A stretch of DNA of 64,000 nucleotides from the NCBI GenBank assembly GCA_020831525.1, contig JAFIGH010000002.1:55085-119084 (forward strand), given 5' to 3'. The DNA is from Opitutales bacterium. GTDB lineage: Bacteria; Verrucomicrobiota; Verrucomicrobiia; Opitutales; Oceanipulchritudinaceae. The first letter of the stretch is position 1; each line of letters opens with the position of its first letter. The translations under genes were made by a program, and so were the position numbers. The notes under the pieces are model-generated. The model ran no database searches. It had not been told where the DNA came from and saw nothing but the letters and a program-made list of their open reading frames with translations. Shown piece after piece: positions 8,055 through 16,857 of this stretch.

Positions 8055-9435
8055 TTTCGAGGGCGCGGGCCACGCCTGCTTCGCGGCTTTCGATGCGTCC
8101 GTCGAGCTGCTCTTCGAAGAGGCGGCGGAGCACCTGCCCGAGGGCGGGACCCGGCGTGAAACCGTGGGGCAGGAGGTCGCGTCCATTGACAAGTGGTTTC
8201 GGTGCGGCGCGTTCCACGGCGAGGGCCTCGGCTCGTTTGCGCAGCCACGGGGCGACGTCGCCCTCGTCAAGCGGGGGGCGTCCGCGGCCGTCGGCCTCGA
8301 CCACGCGCAGAAGCCGGTCGAGACGGCCGACATCGCGGGCGAGACGCCGGATGGCGGAAGGGCCGGCGTCGGTCGAACGCAGCGCCATGGGCCGCATGTG
8401 CGCGACGACAAGCTTTACGACGTCCTCGATGAGGGACGTCTGGTTGGTGAGGCGGGCGAGAAAGGAGCGCGTCGGCGCCTCGCCCGCGCCCTCGTGCCCC
8501 GGGGAACGCCAGCGCCCGTCGATAACGGCCGTTGTGGCGGGTTTTCCGAGGTCGTGGCAGAGCACCGCCAGCCCGACGACGAGATTTTCGTGCGGATCGC
8601 CGGTGCGGTCGGCGGCAAAGGCATCGAGACTATGGAGGGTATGGTCCCACACGTCACCTTCGGGATGCCACTCCGGATCCTGCGGGCAGGCGATGAGGGC
8701 GGCCAGTTCGGGGGTGTGAGCGACCCAGCCTGTATCACGCAGAAAGGTGAGTCCGGCGGAGAGGTGCTCGCCGAGGAGGAGGAGTTTACGCCACTCCTCG
8801 AAGCAGCGCTCGCGGGCGAGGCCTTCGGGTTGGATCGTGCGGCAGAGGGCGACTGTCGCGGGGTCCGGCTCAAGGTTGAAGCGGGCGACGAACTGCATGC
8901 CGCGCAGTACCCGCAGCGGATCTTCCGCGAAGGCGGCGGAGGTGTGGCGCAGACGCAGGTCCCGTAAGTCGCGGACACCCCCGCAGGGGTCCTCAATCTC
9001 GCGCGTCATGGGATCGAGAAGAATGGCATTGATCGTGAAGTCCCTCCGCGCCGCCGCCGAGTGCAGGGGCAGCGACGGATCGGGCTCGATGTCGAATCCC
9101 CGGTGGCCGGGCGCGGTCTTGCGCTCACGGCGGGGCAGGCTGACATCGAGCGGGAGGCCCGCCATTTTGTAGACGCCGAAAGCTTTGCCCACCGCGTCGA
9201 AGCGGCCCAGCGGACGGAGGATTGCTTCAAGGTGCTCCGGCGCGACACCGAAGACTTCGAGATCGAGGTCGTTCGCCGTCCGCTCCATAATCCAGTCGCG
9301 CACGCATCCGCCCACGAAAAGCGCGCGCCCGCCCGCCGCCCGCACCTCGCGGGCGAGGGCGTCGACAATGCCGCGGACATCCGCGTCGACATATTTTTGC
9401 CAACCGCACTTCACAAATTCCGTAATTGGGTCCAT
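8032..9435 (-). CDS. cca: CCA-adding/poly(A) polymerase-like tRNA nucleotidyltransferase with HD domain
   Basis: This 467-residue class II nucleotidyltransferase probably adds or repairs the CCA end of tRNAs. The head domain has LFVGGCVRDWIM and the catalytic acidic motif NDLDLEVFG, then RRDFTINAILLDP and EDPLRVLRGMQFVARF, all conserved in the family. A C-terminal HD phosphohydrolase domain follows (GDVWDHTLHSLD, VLCHDLGKP, VAHM), a layout like bacterial bifunctional CCA enzymes. Poly(A) polymerase activity cannot be excluded. The ATG at 9435 (MDPITEFVKCGW) is chosen; the much longer upstream extension lies antisense in the next gene and is spurious. Confidence 0.9.
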   Translation of the reverse strand: MDPITEFVKCGWQKYVDADVRGIVDALAREVRAAGGRALFVGGCVRDWIMERTANDLDLEVFGVAPEHLEAILRPLGRFDAVGKAFGVYKMAGLPLDVSLPRRERKTAPGHRGFDIEPDPSLPLHSAAARRDFTINAILLDPMTREIEDPCGGVRDLRDLRLRHTSAAFAEDPLRVLRGMQFVARFNLEPDPATVALCRTIQPEGLARERCFEEWRKLLLLGEHLSAGLTFLRDTGWVAHTPELAALIACPQDPEWHPEGDVWDHTLHSLDAFAADRTGDPHENLVVGLAVLCHDLGKPATTAVIDGRWRSPGHEGAGEAPTRSFLARLTNQTSLIEDVVKLVVAHMRPMALRSTDAGPSAIRRLARDVGRLDRLLRVVEADGRGRPPLDEGDVAPWLRKRAEALAVERAAPKPLVNGRDLLPHGFTPGPALGQVLRRLFEEQLDGRIESREAGVARALEIKEEMSA

Positions 9436-9501
9436 CTTCACGGTCGGGACGTTGATCTTTGTTGTCAACGCGGCCCTTCCCGCACACTTTCCTCCGATCC
9501 C

Positions 9502-11094
9502 ATGCCTGTCCAATCCACTCCGCCTCAACCGGACAAACCGGCGGATTCCGCCGGTCGCGCAGGCACGATCCTCGTTGTCGACGACGATCCGCACGGGCTC
9601 ACTTTCTTTCGCGCGAGCCTTAAGCTTTGCGGGTTCCGCGTCGTCGCGACCATGAATGTGGCGGAGGCACAGGAGCGGCTCGAGGCGATGGGTATGGATG
9701 CATTTGACGCCGTGCTGAGCGACTTCCGCATGCCGGAGGCCACGGGCCTCGACCTCCTCCGCTGGATCCGTGCCCGCGACCGTTCGCTTTCCACCGTTAT
9801 CATCACCGCCCAGGGCGAGAAGGATCTCGTCAAGGCTTCGCTCTCGGAGGGAGCGACCGAGTTTCTCGAGAAACCAATTACGCACCAGGCGCTGCGTGAT
9901 GCCATGGTCAAGGCTGTCGCGGACACTGCCCGAATGCGCAAGTTCGAGTATGACCAGGCCAGCCTGCGGGACGCCGGCCGGCTGGACCGTTTTTTCAACA
10001 CCTCTCTGGGCGAGGAACTGAGTGCGCACATTCGCCTCGTCTACCAGCCCCTCCACGAGGTGGGCGGCGATTTTTTCAGTGCCCGCAAGCTGGGCGGAGA
10101 CCGTTTTCTCATCGTAGCGGGCGATGTCTCCGGGCATGACATCCGCTCCGGTTTTGTCTCGGCCTACTTTCAGGGAATGATTCGCGGCTTCGAAGAGGCG
10201 GGCCAGTCCGCGCGCGAGGCTTTCAGTGTCTTCAACCGGCTTCTCTGCGACGAGTGGGGCGGTACCGGAGGGGGCGGCGACGGCCCTACGAGTCTCTCCG
10301 TCTGCGCCCTCGAGATCAATCTATCGCAGTCGTCGGTCACGGTCACCTCGAGCGGTTTCCCGCCGGTGGTTTTCTGCGACCGGCACGGATTCGTCACCCA
10401 TTCGAAGACCGGTGCCTTTCCAATGGGATGGGACCGCACGTGCGGCCCGGTGCGGGAGACCCACTCGCTGGAGGATATCTCGTTTGTCTGCATGCACACC
10501 GACGGCCTCATCGATTTCGCCACCGAGCTGGAGATTGATCCCCTCAGTCTCGCGCAGCGTATGGTAATGGATGGGAAGGAAGGCGTGAATTCTGCTTTAC
10601 ATTCGCCTGACGATCTACTTTTAATACGTTTTTTCATCCACCCCGAACAACCAATATCAGCCTTGTTTCAGCCAATCCTACACGAATCGTACTCCGGCGA
10701 CGAATATCAGGACATCGATCATCTTCAGGCGGTCTGGCGGCGCAGCATCCAGTTCGCGGTTGGCGATGAACTGGGGGACCGTCTCTACGACCTGCTGATC
10801 TGCCTGCGGGAGGGCATGCTCAATGCCTTCCACCACGGATGCGAAGGGTCGCCCGAGAAAATCTGCACCCTCCAGATGTCCTACCTACCCGACGAGAAAG
10901 TGGTGCGCGTGCGCATCGACGATCCGGGCAAGGGGCACAACTTCGATCTCAAGAAACGGCTCGCGGAGATGGATATCGCGGCGGAAGGCCGGGGGCGCAA
11001 TCTCGGTCTCGGCATCATCCAGCACCTCAGCGACAAGTTTGGGATTGAGAACAAGGGAACCTCTCTACTTTTTGACTTCCATGTCCACCCGTGA
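9502..11094 (+). CDS. Response regulator with SpoIIE/PP2C phosphatase and HATPase (anti-sigma kinase-like) domains
   Basis: The 530-residue protein has three parts. Residues about 22-140 form a REC domain (acidic pair Asp27/Asp28, phosphoacceptor Asp74 in LSDFRMPE, Lys124 in FLEKP). Residues about 175-370 form a PP2C/SpoIIE phosphatase with metal-binding motifs GGDFFSA, AGDVSGHD and MHTDGLID. The C-terminal part is a GHKL ATPase of RsbW type, with the N-box REGMLNAFHHG, then IDDPGKGHNF and GRNLGLGI. This is the domain set of HsbR-like partner-switch regulators: the kinase domain phosphorylates a STAS antagonist, the phosphatase reverses it, and a histidine kinase tunes the balance through REC. 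The STAS gene overlaps its end by 14 bases. Its sensor kinase and target sigma or anti-sigma factor are not in the window. Confidence 0.9.
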   Translation: MPVQSTPPQPDKPADSAGRAGTILVVDDDPHGLTFFRASLKLCGFRVVATMNVAEAQERLEAMGMDAFDAVLSDFRMPEATGLDLLRWIRARDRSLSTVIITAQGEKDLVKASLSEGATEFLEKPITHQALRDAMVKAVADTARMRKFEYDQASLRDAGRLDRFFNTSLGEELSAHIRLVYQPLHEVGGDFFSARKLGGDRFLIVAGDVSGHDIRSGFVSAYFQGMIRGFEEAGQSAREAFSVFNRLLCDEWGGTGGGGDGPTSLSVCALEINLSQSSVTVTSSGFPPVVFCDRHGFVTHSKTGAFPMGWDRTCGPVRETHSLEDISFVCMHTDGLIDFATELEIDPLSLAQRMVMDGKEGVNSALHSPDDLLLIRFFIHPEQPISALFQPILHESYSGDEYQDIDHLQAVWRRSIQFAVGDELGDRLYDLLICLREGMLNAFHHGCEGSPEKICTLQMSYLPDEKVVRVRIDDPGKGHNFDLKKRLAEMDIAAEGRGRNLGLGIIQHLSDKFGIENKGTSLLFDFHVHP

Positions 11095-11437
11095 ACTCAT
11101 TTCCAGCGAACTGAAGGCGTCCAAGAAGCGCCTCGTCATCCCGATCAACAGCGATATCACTAGCTCGACGGTGAATACCGTCGGCGAAGCGTTTCGCGAG
11201 ACGGTCGCGCAGCACCCGATGGAGACATGGAAGACGATCTATTTTGATCTGCGCAACGCACGCTTGATCGATTCCAAGGGCGTCAACTGGCTTTTCTCCG
11301 AGGTACGCAACCTGCAGACGCGGGGTAAAATCGTCGTCTTCCAGGTAGCCAGTCCCGCCATTCACCGTGTGATGGAGTTTTCGGGTCTCGAGCAGCTCGT
11401 GATCATGAAGTTCCGCCGTCGGCGGCAAACCCGCTGA
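11081..11437 (+). CDS. STAS-domain anti-sigma factor antagonist-like protein
   Basis: The 118-residue protein is a single STAS domain. The signature reads FDLRNARLIDSKGVNWLFS; Ser65 in IDSKG is the likely phosphorylation site, at the place of the serine in SpoIIAA/RsbV (usually DSSG, here DSKG). It begins inside the last codons of the REC-phosphatase-kinase gene, so the two are translationally coupled and very probably form one partner-switching module. The C-terminus ends with a basic tail (KFRRRRQTR). Its last 35 bases overlap the convergent rdgB gene. Confidence 0.88.
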   Translation: MSTRELISSELKASKKRLVIPINSDITSSTVNTVGEAFRETVAQHPMETWKTIYFDLRNARLIDSKGVNWLFSEVRNLQTRGKIVVFQVASPAIHRVMEFSGLEQLVIMKFRRRRQTR

Positions 11438-12026
11438 GGGCCGCGGCGCGCAGTGCCTTGGCGGCGCGCGCGCGGTGGGATAAACGGTCCTTGACCGTCT
11501 TTCCGAGACTGGCGAAGGAACCCTCGTAGCCCGCGGGCTGGAAAACGGGATCGTAGCCGAACCCTTCGGCACCTGCCGCCGTGCCGAGAATCCGGCCCTC
11601 GCAGGTACCCGCAAAGTAGCGGGCCTCCCCGCCGCGTCCGACGACGCAGAGCACGCAGACAAAGCGGGCCTCGCGCCGCGGGACGGGCACGCCTTCAAGG
11701 GCTTGGAGGAGTTTAGCGACGTTGTCGGCATCGCTTGCATGCGGACCGGCGAAGCGCGCGGAGCGGACGCCGGGAGCACCACCGAGGGCATCGACTTCGA
11801 GGCCGCTGTCGTCGGCGAGGGCGAAGTCCTCCGCGCCGAGTCGCGGGCGCAGGGCTTCCGCCTTCAGGCGCGCGTTCTCACGGAAGGTCGTTCCGGTCTC
11901 GTCCACCGGCGGCATACCGCCGACGGTTTCCGCTCCCGCGATTTCAACGCCCGAGGCACCGAGAAGGCGGACAAACTCGATCTCCTTGTGCGGGTTGTTG
12001 CTTGCGAGGATCAGGCGCATGGTCAT
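11403..12026 (-). CDS. rdgB: Non-canonical purine NTP pyrophosphatase (HAM1/RdgB family)
   Basis: This 207-residue enzyme hydrolyses ITP, dITP and XTP to monophosphates, keeping deaminated purines out of nucleic acids. The family start LILASNNPHKEIEF, the segment TGTTFRENARLKA, the catalytic ADDSGLEVDALGGAPGVRSARFAG region, and GFGYDPVF with a distal SHRARA are all present. An ATG two codons later (12020) is equally possible and gives MRLILASNN. It follows pgl by 10 bases, so it is probably the last gene of the zwf-opcA-pgl operon. Confidence 0.93.
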   Translation of the reverse strand: MTMRLILASNNPHKEIEFVRLLGASGVEIAGAETVGGMPPVDETGTTFRENARLKAEALRPRLGAEDFALADDSGLEVDALGGAPGVRSARFAGPHASDADNVAKLLQALEGVPVPRREARFVCVLCVVGRGGEARYFAGTCEGRILGTAAGAEGFGYDPVFQPAGYEGSFASLGKTVKDRLSHRARAAKALRAAALSGFAADGGTS

Positions 12027-12036
12027 CCGCTTTCTG

Positions 12037-12768
12037 TCAGACGCCGGAGAGTGCCGAGGCCGCCGCTTCGTCGACGAGCCAGATCGTGCGCTCCCGGAAG
12101 CGCGAGAGAAGGTGCACGGGGTAGCGCTCCGGCTTCGGCCCCTCCATGACTTCGCGGAGTACTTTGGCTTTGTTTTCGCCTGTGACCATGACGGCGATGC
12201 GGCGGCAGCGGCTCAGACCGGTTGCGGTGACTGTCAGTCGCCAGCCCTTGTCCGGCACGTCGACACAGGTGAAGTTCTCCTCGGCATCCCATTCGAGGAG
12301 GGGGCTGTGCGGAAAAATCGAGGCCGTGTGACCGTCGTCGCCCATGCCGAGAAAACAGAGGTCGAACCCGCTTTCACCGCCGAAGCGGTCGGTCCATTTC
12401 CGGTTGAATACGGCGGCGGCGGAGTGGGGGTCCACCTCCACCGGCCACGGAAACTTGTGGCGGGCCTCCACCGCAAGAGGCGTGAGAAGCATGCGGTCGG
12501 CGTTGCCGAAGTTGCTCTCTTCGGCTTCGAGCGGTACCATCCGCTCGTCGCTCACCGTCCACACGGCGCGGGTGCGGACGTTGCCGGGGATATGGTCTCC
12601 GTCGACGGCCCATTTATAAAAGGCTTTCGGCGTCGACCCGCCGGTGAGGGCGATGGAAAAGGCGCGCTTTTCCCGCCCGGCTTCCTCCATGAGTTCGGCG
12701 GCGCGCGTGAAGAGGCGTTCGCGCTCGCCGGCGAAAAGGGTTCCGGTTCGTGTATCGAGGATTTTCAT
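12037..12768 (-). CDS. pgl: 6-phosphogluconolactonase
   Basis: Pgl opens the lactone made by glucose-6-phosphate dehydrogenase to 6-phosphogluconate. The 243-residue protein has the family motifs LTGGSTPKAFY near the N-terminus, VSDERMVP, SNFGNADRMLL, and the catalytic FLGMGDDGHTASIFP. The operon context with zwf and opcA upstream supports the assignment. The gap to opcA is 35 bases. Confidence 0.93.
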   Translation of the reverse strand: MKILDTRTGTLFAGERERLFTRAAELMEEAGREKRAFSIALTGGSTPKAFYKWAVDGDHIPGNVRTRAVWTVSDERMVPLEAEESNFGNADRMLLTPLAVEARHKFPWPVEVDPHSAAAVFNRKWTDRFGGESGFDLCFLGMGDDGHTASIFPHSPLLEWDAEENFTCVDVPDKGWRLTVTATGLSRCRRIAVMVTGENKAKVLREVMEGPKPERYPVHLLSRFRERTIWLVDEAAASALSGV

Positions 12769-12803
12769 GGATCGCTGCTGAAGTTGCTATGGGTTGTGAT
12801 CAG

Positions 12804-13811
12804 CTAGAAGAAGAGCGCCTCGGCCAGCGCCACCGCCCGCGGCAGCGGGTCGATATGCAGTGGCTGGTCAAACGGCACGCCGCCGAAGCAGCCCTTGCGG
12901 CGGCCTGTGCGGATGCCGGTGTTGTATTCCCAGAGGAAATACTTCGGTTCTTTGCCGTAGCGCCACTCGATTTTCAGGCCGCCGCCGTCCGTGTGGTCTT
13001 CGCGCAGCCGGAAGGCGGGCGCGTCGCCGCCGTGCGCCGCCGTGCAGCGGAGGACCGCCCCGCGCATCCAGTCGAGGAGCGCGGCGGCCTCCCCGCGGAT
13101 CGCGGGATCGCAGGCTATCTCCACGCTCTCCAGCGCGCCGCCGATGGATTCCGGAGCATACACGCTGAGAAACTGCCCGATGTGCTGGCGCATCGGCAGT
13201 GTGCGTGCATAGGCGAGATTCCGCGCGCGCACCTCCTCGGCCCAGAAGCCCGCGTCCGCAAGGTCCGGGTCGACATCACTGTCGTAGAGAGCGCGGGTCA
13301 CCCGGCTCACGATGGAGGCGTAGCAGTCTGTGATCCGTTCCGGCGGTACGCGGTGGAACCAGTGGTAAACGGGCAGATCGGTCTCGAGCCAGAGTGACAT
13401 CTGATTCTCCAGAAAACGGGCGTCCTCCGTGTTGTAGCCGAGGGCAAGCGCTTCGCAGCAGCACATGTCGCGCAGGTTCTTGCCTACATAGCACTGGCTG
13501 AAGACCTTTCCGTCGAGGACCTCGCCGCCGCCGCGCTGCCTTTCGCCGGGACACAGCACGACGAGGCGGCAGGGATACCGCTGTGCGAATTCGATTGCGG
13601 TATCAAAGAGGCGCCGGGCCTCCTCTGCCCCGGTTGCGAGACCGAAGTGCAGCACGAGGTTCATCTGCGAGGCACGGAAACTGTGAATCCGCTGTGCCGC
13701 GGGATCCTCCGGATCGCTGTCCCACATGTGCGCGAGCATTGCGGGCACGTCCTCCACCGGCACGCGCAGACCGGGCAGAACGTCGAGAAGGCTGATCGGC
13801 TCCGTGCTCAT
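12804..13811 (-). CDS. opcA: OpcA-like glucose-6-phosphate dehydrogenase assembly protein
   Basis: The 335-residue protein resembles OpcA, an accessory factor that activates glucose-6-phosphate dehydrogenase in cyanobacteria and actinobacteria. Recognisable segments are MNLVLHFG early on, a Cys-rich patch RDMCCCEAL, the region LPVYHWFHRVPPE, and a C-terminal stretch ending in DPLPRAVALAEALF. The ATG at 13811 overlaps the zwf stop codon by four bases (ATGA), indicating translational coupling. Longer in-frame extensions upstream lie inside zwf and are rejected. The function is inferred from family and position. Confidence 0.85.
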   Translation of the reverse strand: MSTEPISLLDVLPGLRVPVEDVPAMLAHMWDSDPEDPAAQRIHSFRASQMNLVLHFGLATGAEEARRLFDTAIEFAQRYPCRLVVLCPGERQRGGGEVLDGKVFSQCYVGKNLRDMCCCEALALGYNTEDARFLENQMSLWLETDLPVYHWFHRVPPERITDCYASIVSRVTRALYDSDVDPDLADAGFWAEEVRARNLAYARTLPMRQHIGQFLSVYAPESIGGALESVEIACDPAIRGEAAALLDWMRGAVLRCTAAHGGDAPAFRLREDHTDGGGLKIEWRYGKEPKYFLWEYNTGIRTGRRKGCFGGVPFDQPLHIDPLPRAVALAEALFF

Positions 13812-15355
13812 ATTCCCGGACGTCTCCACGAGTGACCGCGCTGCCACAGCAACCGCTCCGCCTCGAGCGGTCCCCACGAACCGGCTGCGTAGCCGGCCAT
13901 GCCGCGCGAACCGCACGCCTTCCACTTTTCGAGTAGCGGCGTGACGAGACGCCATGATGCCTCCGTCTCGTCGCCGCGGATGAAGAGCGTGCTGTCGCCC
14001 ACCATGGCGTCGAGGATCAGGCGCTCGTAGGCCTCGGGTGTGTTGGAGCCGAAGGTCGTGGCGTAGCGGAAGTGCATCTTTACCGGCTGTGTGCGCGTCT
14101 CCAGGCCGGGGATTTTCGAATTGGCCAGCAGCGTCATGCCCTCGTCGGGCTGCACTTGGATAACGAGCGTGTTCTGCGCAGTTTCGAACTGCTTTTCGCG
14201 CGAGAAAAGAATGCCCGGCGGGCGCTTGAAGATGATGGCGATCTCCGAGACGCGCCTTGCCATGCGCTTGCCCGAACGCAGGTAGAAGGGCACGCCCTGC
14301 CAGCGCCAGTTGTTGATATGCAGGCGGAGGGCGGCGTAGGTCTCGGTCGAGGAATCCGCCGGGATGCCCGCTTCCTGCAGGTAGCCGGGCACCCGTTTGC
14401 CGCCCGTGAGCCCTTCCTCGTAGCGGGCGCGTACGGTGTCGCCCTCTTCATCCAGATCGAGAGGCTGCACGGCTTTGAGAACCTTCACCTTTTCGTCGCG
14501 GATCGATTCCGGATCAAGCGAAACTGGCGGCTCCATGGCGATGAGCGAAAGCAGCTGCATGGTGTGATTCTGGATCATGTCGCGCAACGCGCCGCTCTCG
14601 TCATAATATCCGCCGCGGCTGCCCACGCCAACTTCTTCGGCCACCGTGATCTGTACGCAGTCGACAAACTCACGGTTCCAGATAGGTTCGAAAATGGCGT
14701 TGGCAAAGCGCGCCACGAGGAGGTTCTGTACCGTCTCCTTACCGAGATAGTGGTCGATGCGGTAGACTTGGCTCTCCTTGAAATTGCGTGCAATGACGCG
14801 GTTGAGTCCGCGGGCCGACTCCAGATCGCGCCCGAAGGGCTTCTCCACGATCACCTTCGCGGCGAGCTTGCCGCCCACGCGGTGGTTTGCGAGACCGCAG
14901 GCACCGAGATTCGCCACGATGCCTTCGAACACCCCTGGCGGTGTGGATATGTAGAAGACGAGTTGCATTTCCCGCCCCGCCTTGCGCTGGAGCGACTTAA
15001 TGCGTTCCGCCAGCGCCTTGAAGGCTTCGGGATCGTCGTAGGCACCGGCTTGGTAGACGAGGTTGCCCTCGATCGCCGACCATACGTCCTCGTCGAGCGG
15101 GCGGCGCGAAAATTCTTCGATGGCTTCGCGAGCACTCTTGCGGAACGCCTCGTCGGGAATCTCCTTGCGCCCGTAGCCCACGAGCCGGAACTCCGCCGGC
15201 AGTAGGTTGTCGAGAGACAGGTTGAAGAGGGCGGGCACGAGCTTGCGCGCCGTGAGATCGCCCGACGCTCCGAAAATCACAAGGATCGTCGGCGGCGAGC
15301 CGCGGTGCTTGCTCAGGCCTTCGAGGAAAGGATGTCGCATGGATGGATCACTCAT
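13808..15355 (-). CDS. zwf: Glucose-6-phosphate 1-dehydrogenase
   Basis: Zwf oxidises glucose-6-phosphate with NADP+ in the first step of the oxidative pentose phosphate pathway. The 515-residue length is normal. The dinucleotide fingerprint is FGASGDLTARKLVPALF (about 28-44), the catalytic substrate motif is RIDHYLGKE (about 199-207), and VIVEKPFGRD and GYYDESGALRDMIQNH are conserved family blocks. The start at 15355 (MSDPSMRHPF) is chosen; the frame is open further to 15514 but that part has no family similarity. It is the first gene of a zwf-opcA-pgl-rdgB operon; its promoter should lie in the 271 bases shared with the divergent exonuclease gene. Confidence 0.95.
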   Translation of the reverse strand: MSDPSMRHPFLEGLSKHRGSPPTILVIFGASGDLTARKLVPALFNLSLDNLLPAEFRLVGYGRKEIPDEAFRKSAREAIEEFSRRPLDEDVWSAIEGNLVYQAGAYDDPEAFKALAERIKSLQRKAGREMQLVFYISTPPGVFEGIVANLGACGLANHRVGGKLAAKVIVEKPFGRDLESARGLNRVIARNFKESQVYRIDHYLGKETVQNLLVARFANAIFEPIWNREFVDCVQITVAEEVGVGSRGGYYDESGALRDMIQNHTMQLLSLIAMEPPVSLDPESIRDEKVKVLKAVQPLDLDEEGDTVRARYEEGLTGGKRVPGYLQEAGIPADSSTETYAALRLHINNWRWQGVPFYLRSGKRMARRVSEIAIIFKRPPGILFSREKQFETAQNTLVIQVQPDEGMTLLANSKIPGLETRTQPVKMHFRYATTFGSNTPEAYERLILDAMVGDSTLFIRGDETEASWRLVTPLLEKWKACGSRGMAGYAAGSWGPLEAERLLWQRGHSWRRPGI

Positions 15356-15626
15356 GTAGTAAACAGGATAGAGAGACGCACGATTCCCAGCCTTCACCTT
15401 CCGCTCCGCAGGTGCAAGCCGACGATTCGGGAAATTCCGGGGTGTCCGGGCACAGATTTTTCCGCTGTCTTTCGGCCGGCGCCGTATTTCCGCGGCAGGA
15501 GACCGGCTGAACAAGTTTGCGTGAAGCGTGAAGAGGCCGACGCTACATGAAAAGTAGGGACGGGAGAAGTCGCCGCAGCTTGTCGCCTTTGCGGCGGCCG
15601 CCGGCTATCAGTTCGGAGTTGACGGA

Positions 15627-16661
15627 ATGGACACGACAGAGATGCAACCTGTAATCCGCGTAACGGAGGCGGGGCTGTATTGCGCGGCGGGGGATTTTTA
15701 TATCGATCCGTGGCGGAAGGTGGCGCGTGCGGTGACCACGCACGCGCACAGCGACCACGCCCGTCCGGGTTGCGGCGCCTATCTGTGTCCGGAAGAGGGG
15801 AGGGCGGTTCTCGCCGCCCGCGTGGGTGCCAAGGCGGTGATCGATACGCTGCCCTACGGCGAACGCAAGCGCCTCGGCGCCGCCGTGGTCTCGCTCCATC
15901 CGGCGGGGCATATTCTCGGGTCGGCGCAGGTGCGGGTGGAGACGGATGCGGGCGTGTGGGTCGTGAGCGGTGACTACAACAATTCCACCTCGACTCCGGC
16001 GTGTACTACCTTTGAAGCGGTGCGGTGTGATGTTTTTATTACAGAATCGACCTTTGGCTTACCCATCTACCGCTGGCCGGACCCCGGGGCGGTTTTTGCG
16101 GAGATCCACGATTGGTGGGCGGCGAACCGGGCGGCGGGGATCACTTCGATCCTGCCCGCGTATCCGCTCGGCAAGTCGCAGCGCCTCCTCGCCGGTCTCG
16201 ACGCCGCGGAGGGACCGATTGCGGTGCACGGCAATGTGAAGACGTTCCTTCCGATCTACGAAGCGGCCGGTATCCGGCTCGCCCCGACGGTCCCGCTGAC
16301 GGAGAAGACAGCCCCGGAAATCCGCGGCAAGGGGCTCGTCATCACCTCTTCCGCTGCCCATGAGACCGGGATTATCCGCAAGCTCGGTCCCGTGTCACAC
16401 GCCTTTGCGAGCGGTTGGATGCAAACCCGCGCGGCCCGCCGGAGCCGCGACGGCGACCGCGGTTTTGTCATGTCAGACCACGCTGACTGGCCGGGCCTGC
16501 TCGCCGCCGTCGAGGCGACGGGAGCGTGCCGCATCGGGGTGACCCACGGCGAGTTGGAGTCATTCAGCCGTTACCTGCGCGAACGCAGCTACGACGCCTT
16601 CCCCGTGCCGACGCGGTTCACGGGGGAGGGGACGGATGCGGAGACGGAAACCGGTAAATAG
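15627..16661 (+). CDS. Ligase-associated DNA exonuclease-like metallo-beta-lactamase protein
   Basis: The 344-residue protein is an MBL-fold nuclease of the type annotated as ligase-associated DNA exonuclease. Metal-binding motifs are THAHSDHA near residue 38, HPAGHILGS, SGDY with a following Asp/Asn region, and a C-terminal SDHADW with THGE. In other bacteria such genes sit beside an ATP-dependent DNA ligase and an Lhr helicase and are thought to act in DNA repair; neither neighbour is here. The loop after SGDY reads NNSTSTPACTTFE. An inverted repeat begins inside the last codons. Confidence 0.85.
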   Translation: MDTTEMQPVIRVTEAGLYCAAGDFYIDPWRKVARAVTTHAHSDHARPGCGAYLCPEEGRAVLAARVGAKAVIDTLPYGERKRLGAAVVSLHPAGHILGSAQVRVETDAGVWVVSGDYNNSTSTPACTTFEAVRCDVFITESTFGLPIYRWPDPGAVFAEIHDWWAANRAAGITSILPAYPLGKSQRLLAGLDAAEGPIAVHGNVKTFLPIYEAAGIRLAPTVPLTEKTAPEIRGKGLVITSSAAHETGIIRKLGPVSHAFASGWMQTRAARRSRDGDRGFVMSDHADWPGLLAAVEATGACRIGVTHGELESFSRYLRERSYDAFPVPTRFTGEGTDAETETGK

Positions 16662-16685
16662 TTTACGAACTGGGAACCGGTTTCC
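16646..16685. terminator. Perfect 10-bp inverted repeat over the exonuclease stop codon
   Basis: GGAAACCGGT (16646-16655) pairs perfectly with ACCGGTTTCC (16676-16685) across a 20-base loop that contains the TAG stop (16659-16661). No T-run follows, so it is not a standard intrinsic terminator. It may be an mRNA-protecting hairpin or a protein-binding palindrome ahead of the giant-protein operon. Confidence 0.4.
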
Positions 16686-16857
16686 AGCGATCCGGAAATT
16701 GACAGGTTTTTGACCTTGCCACTCCAGCCGGGCTTTGATTAGCGTCGCTCACGTGTCTTATTTACTGCGCTTACGAGCGTGTCTCCTTCTCTGGTCATTG
16801 CCGTTTGTTCTGTCCATGCGGTTCGGGCCGGGGTAACCTCCGAAAGGGCAAGCTGTT

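Noticed and set aside
8032..10137. Extended start of the CCA-enzyme gene far upstream
   Set aside because: The extension is antisense to the REC-phosphatase gene; the family start is at 9435.
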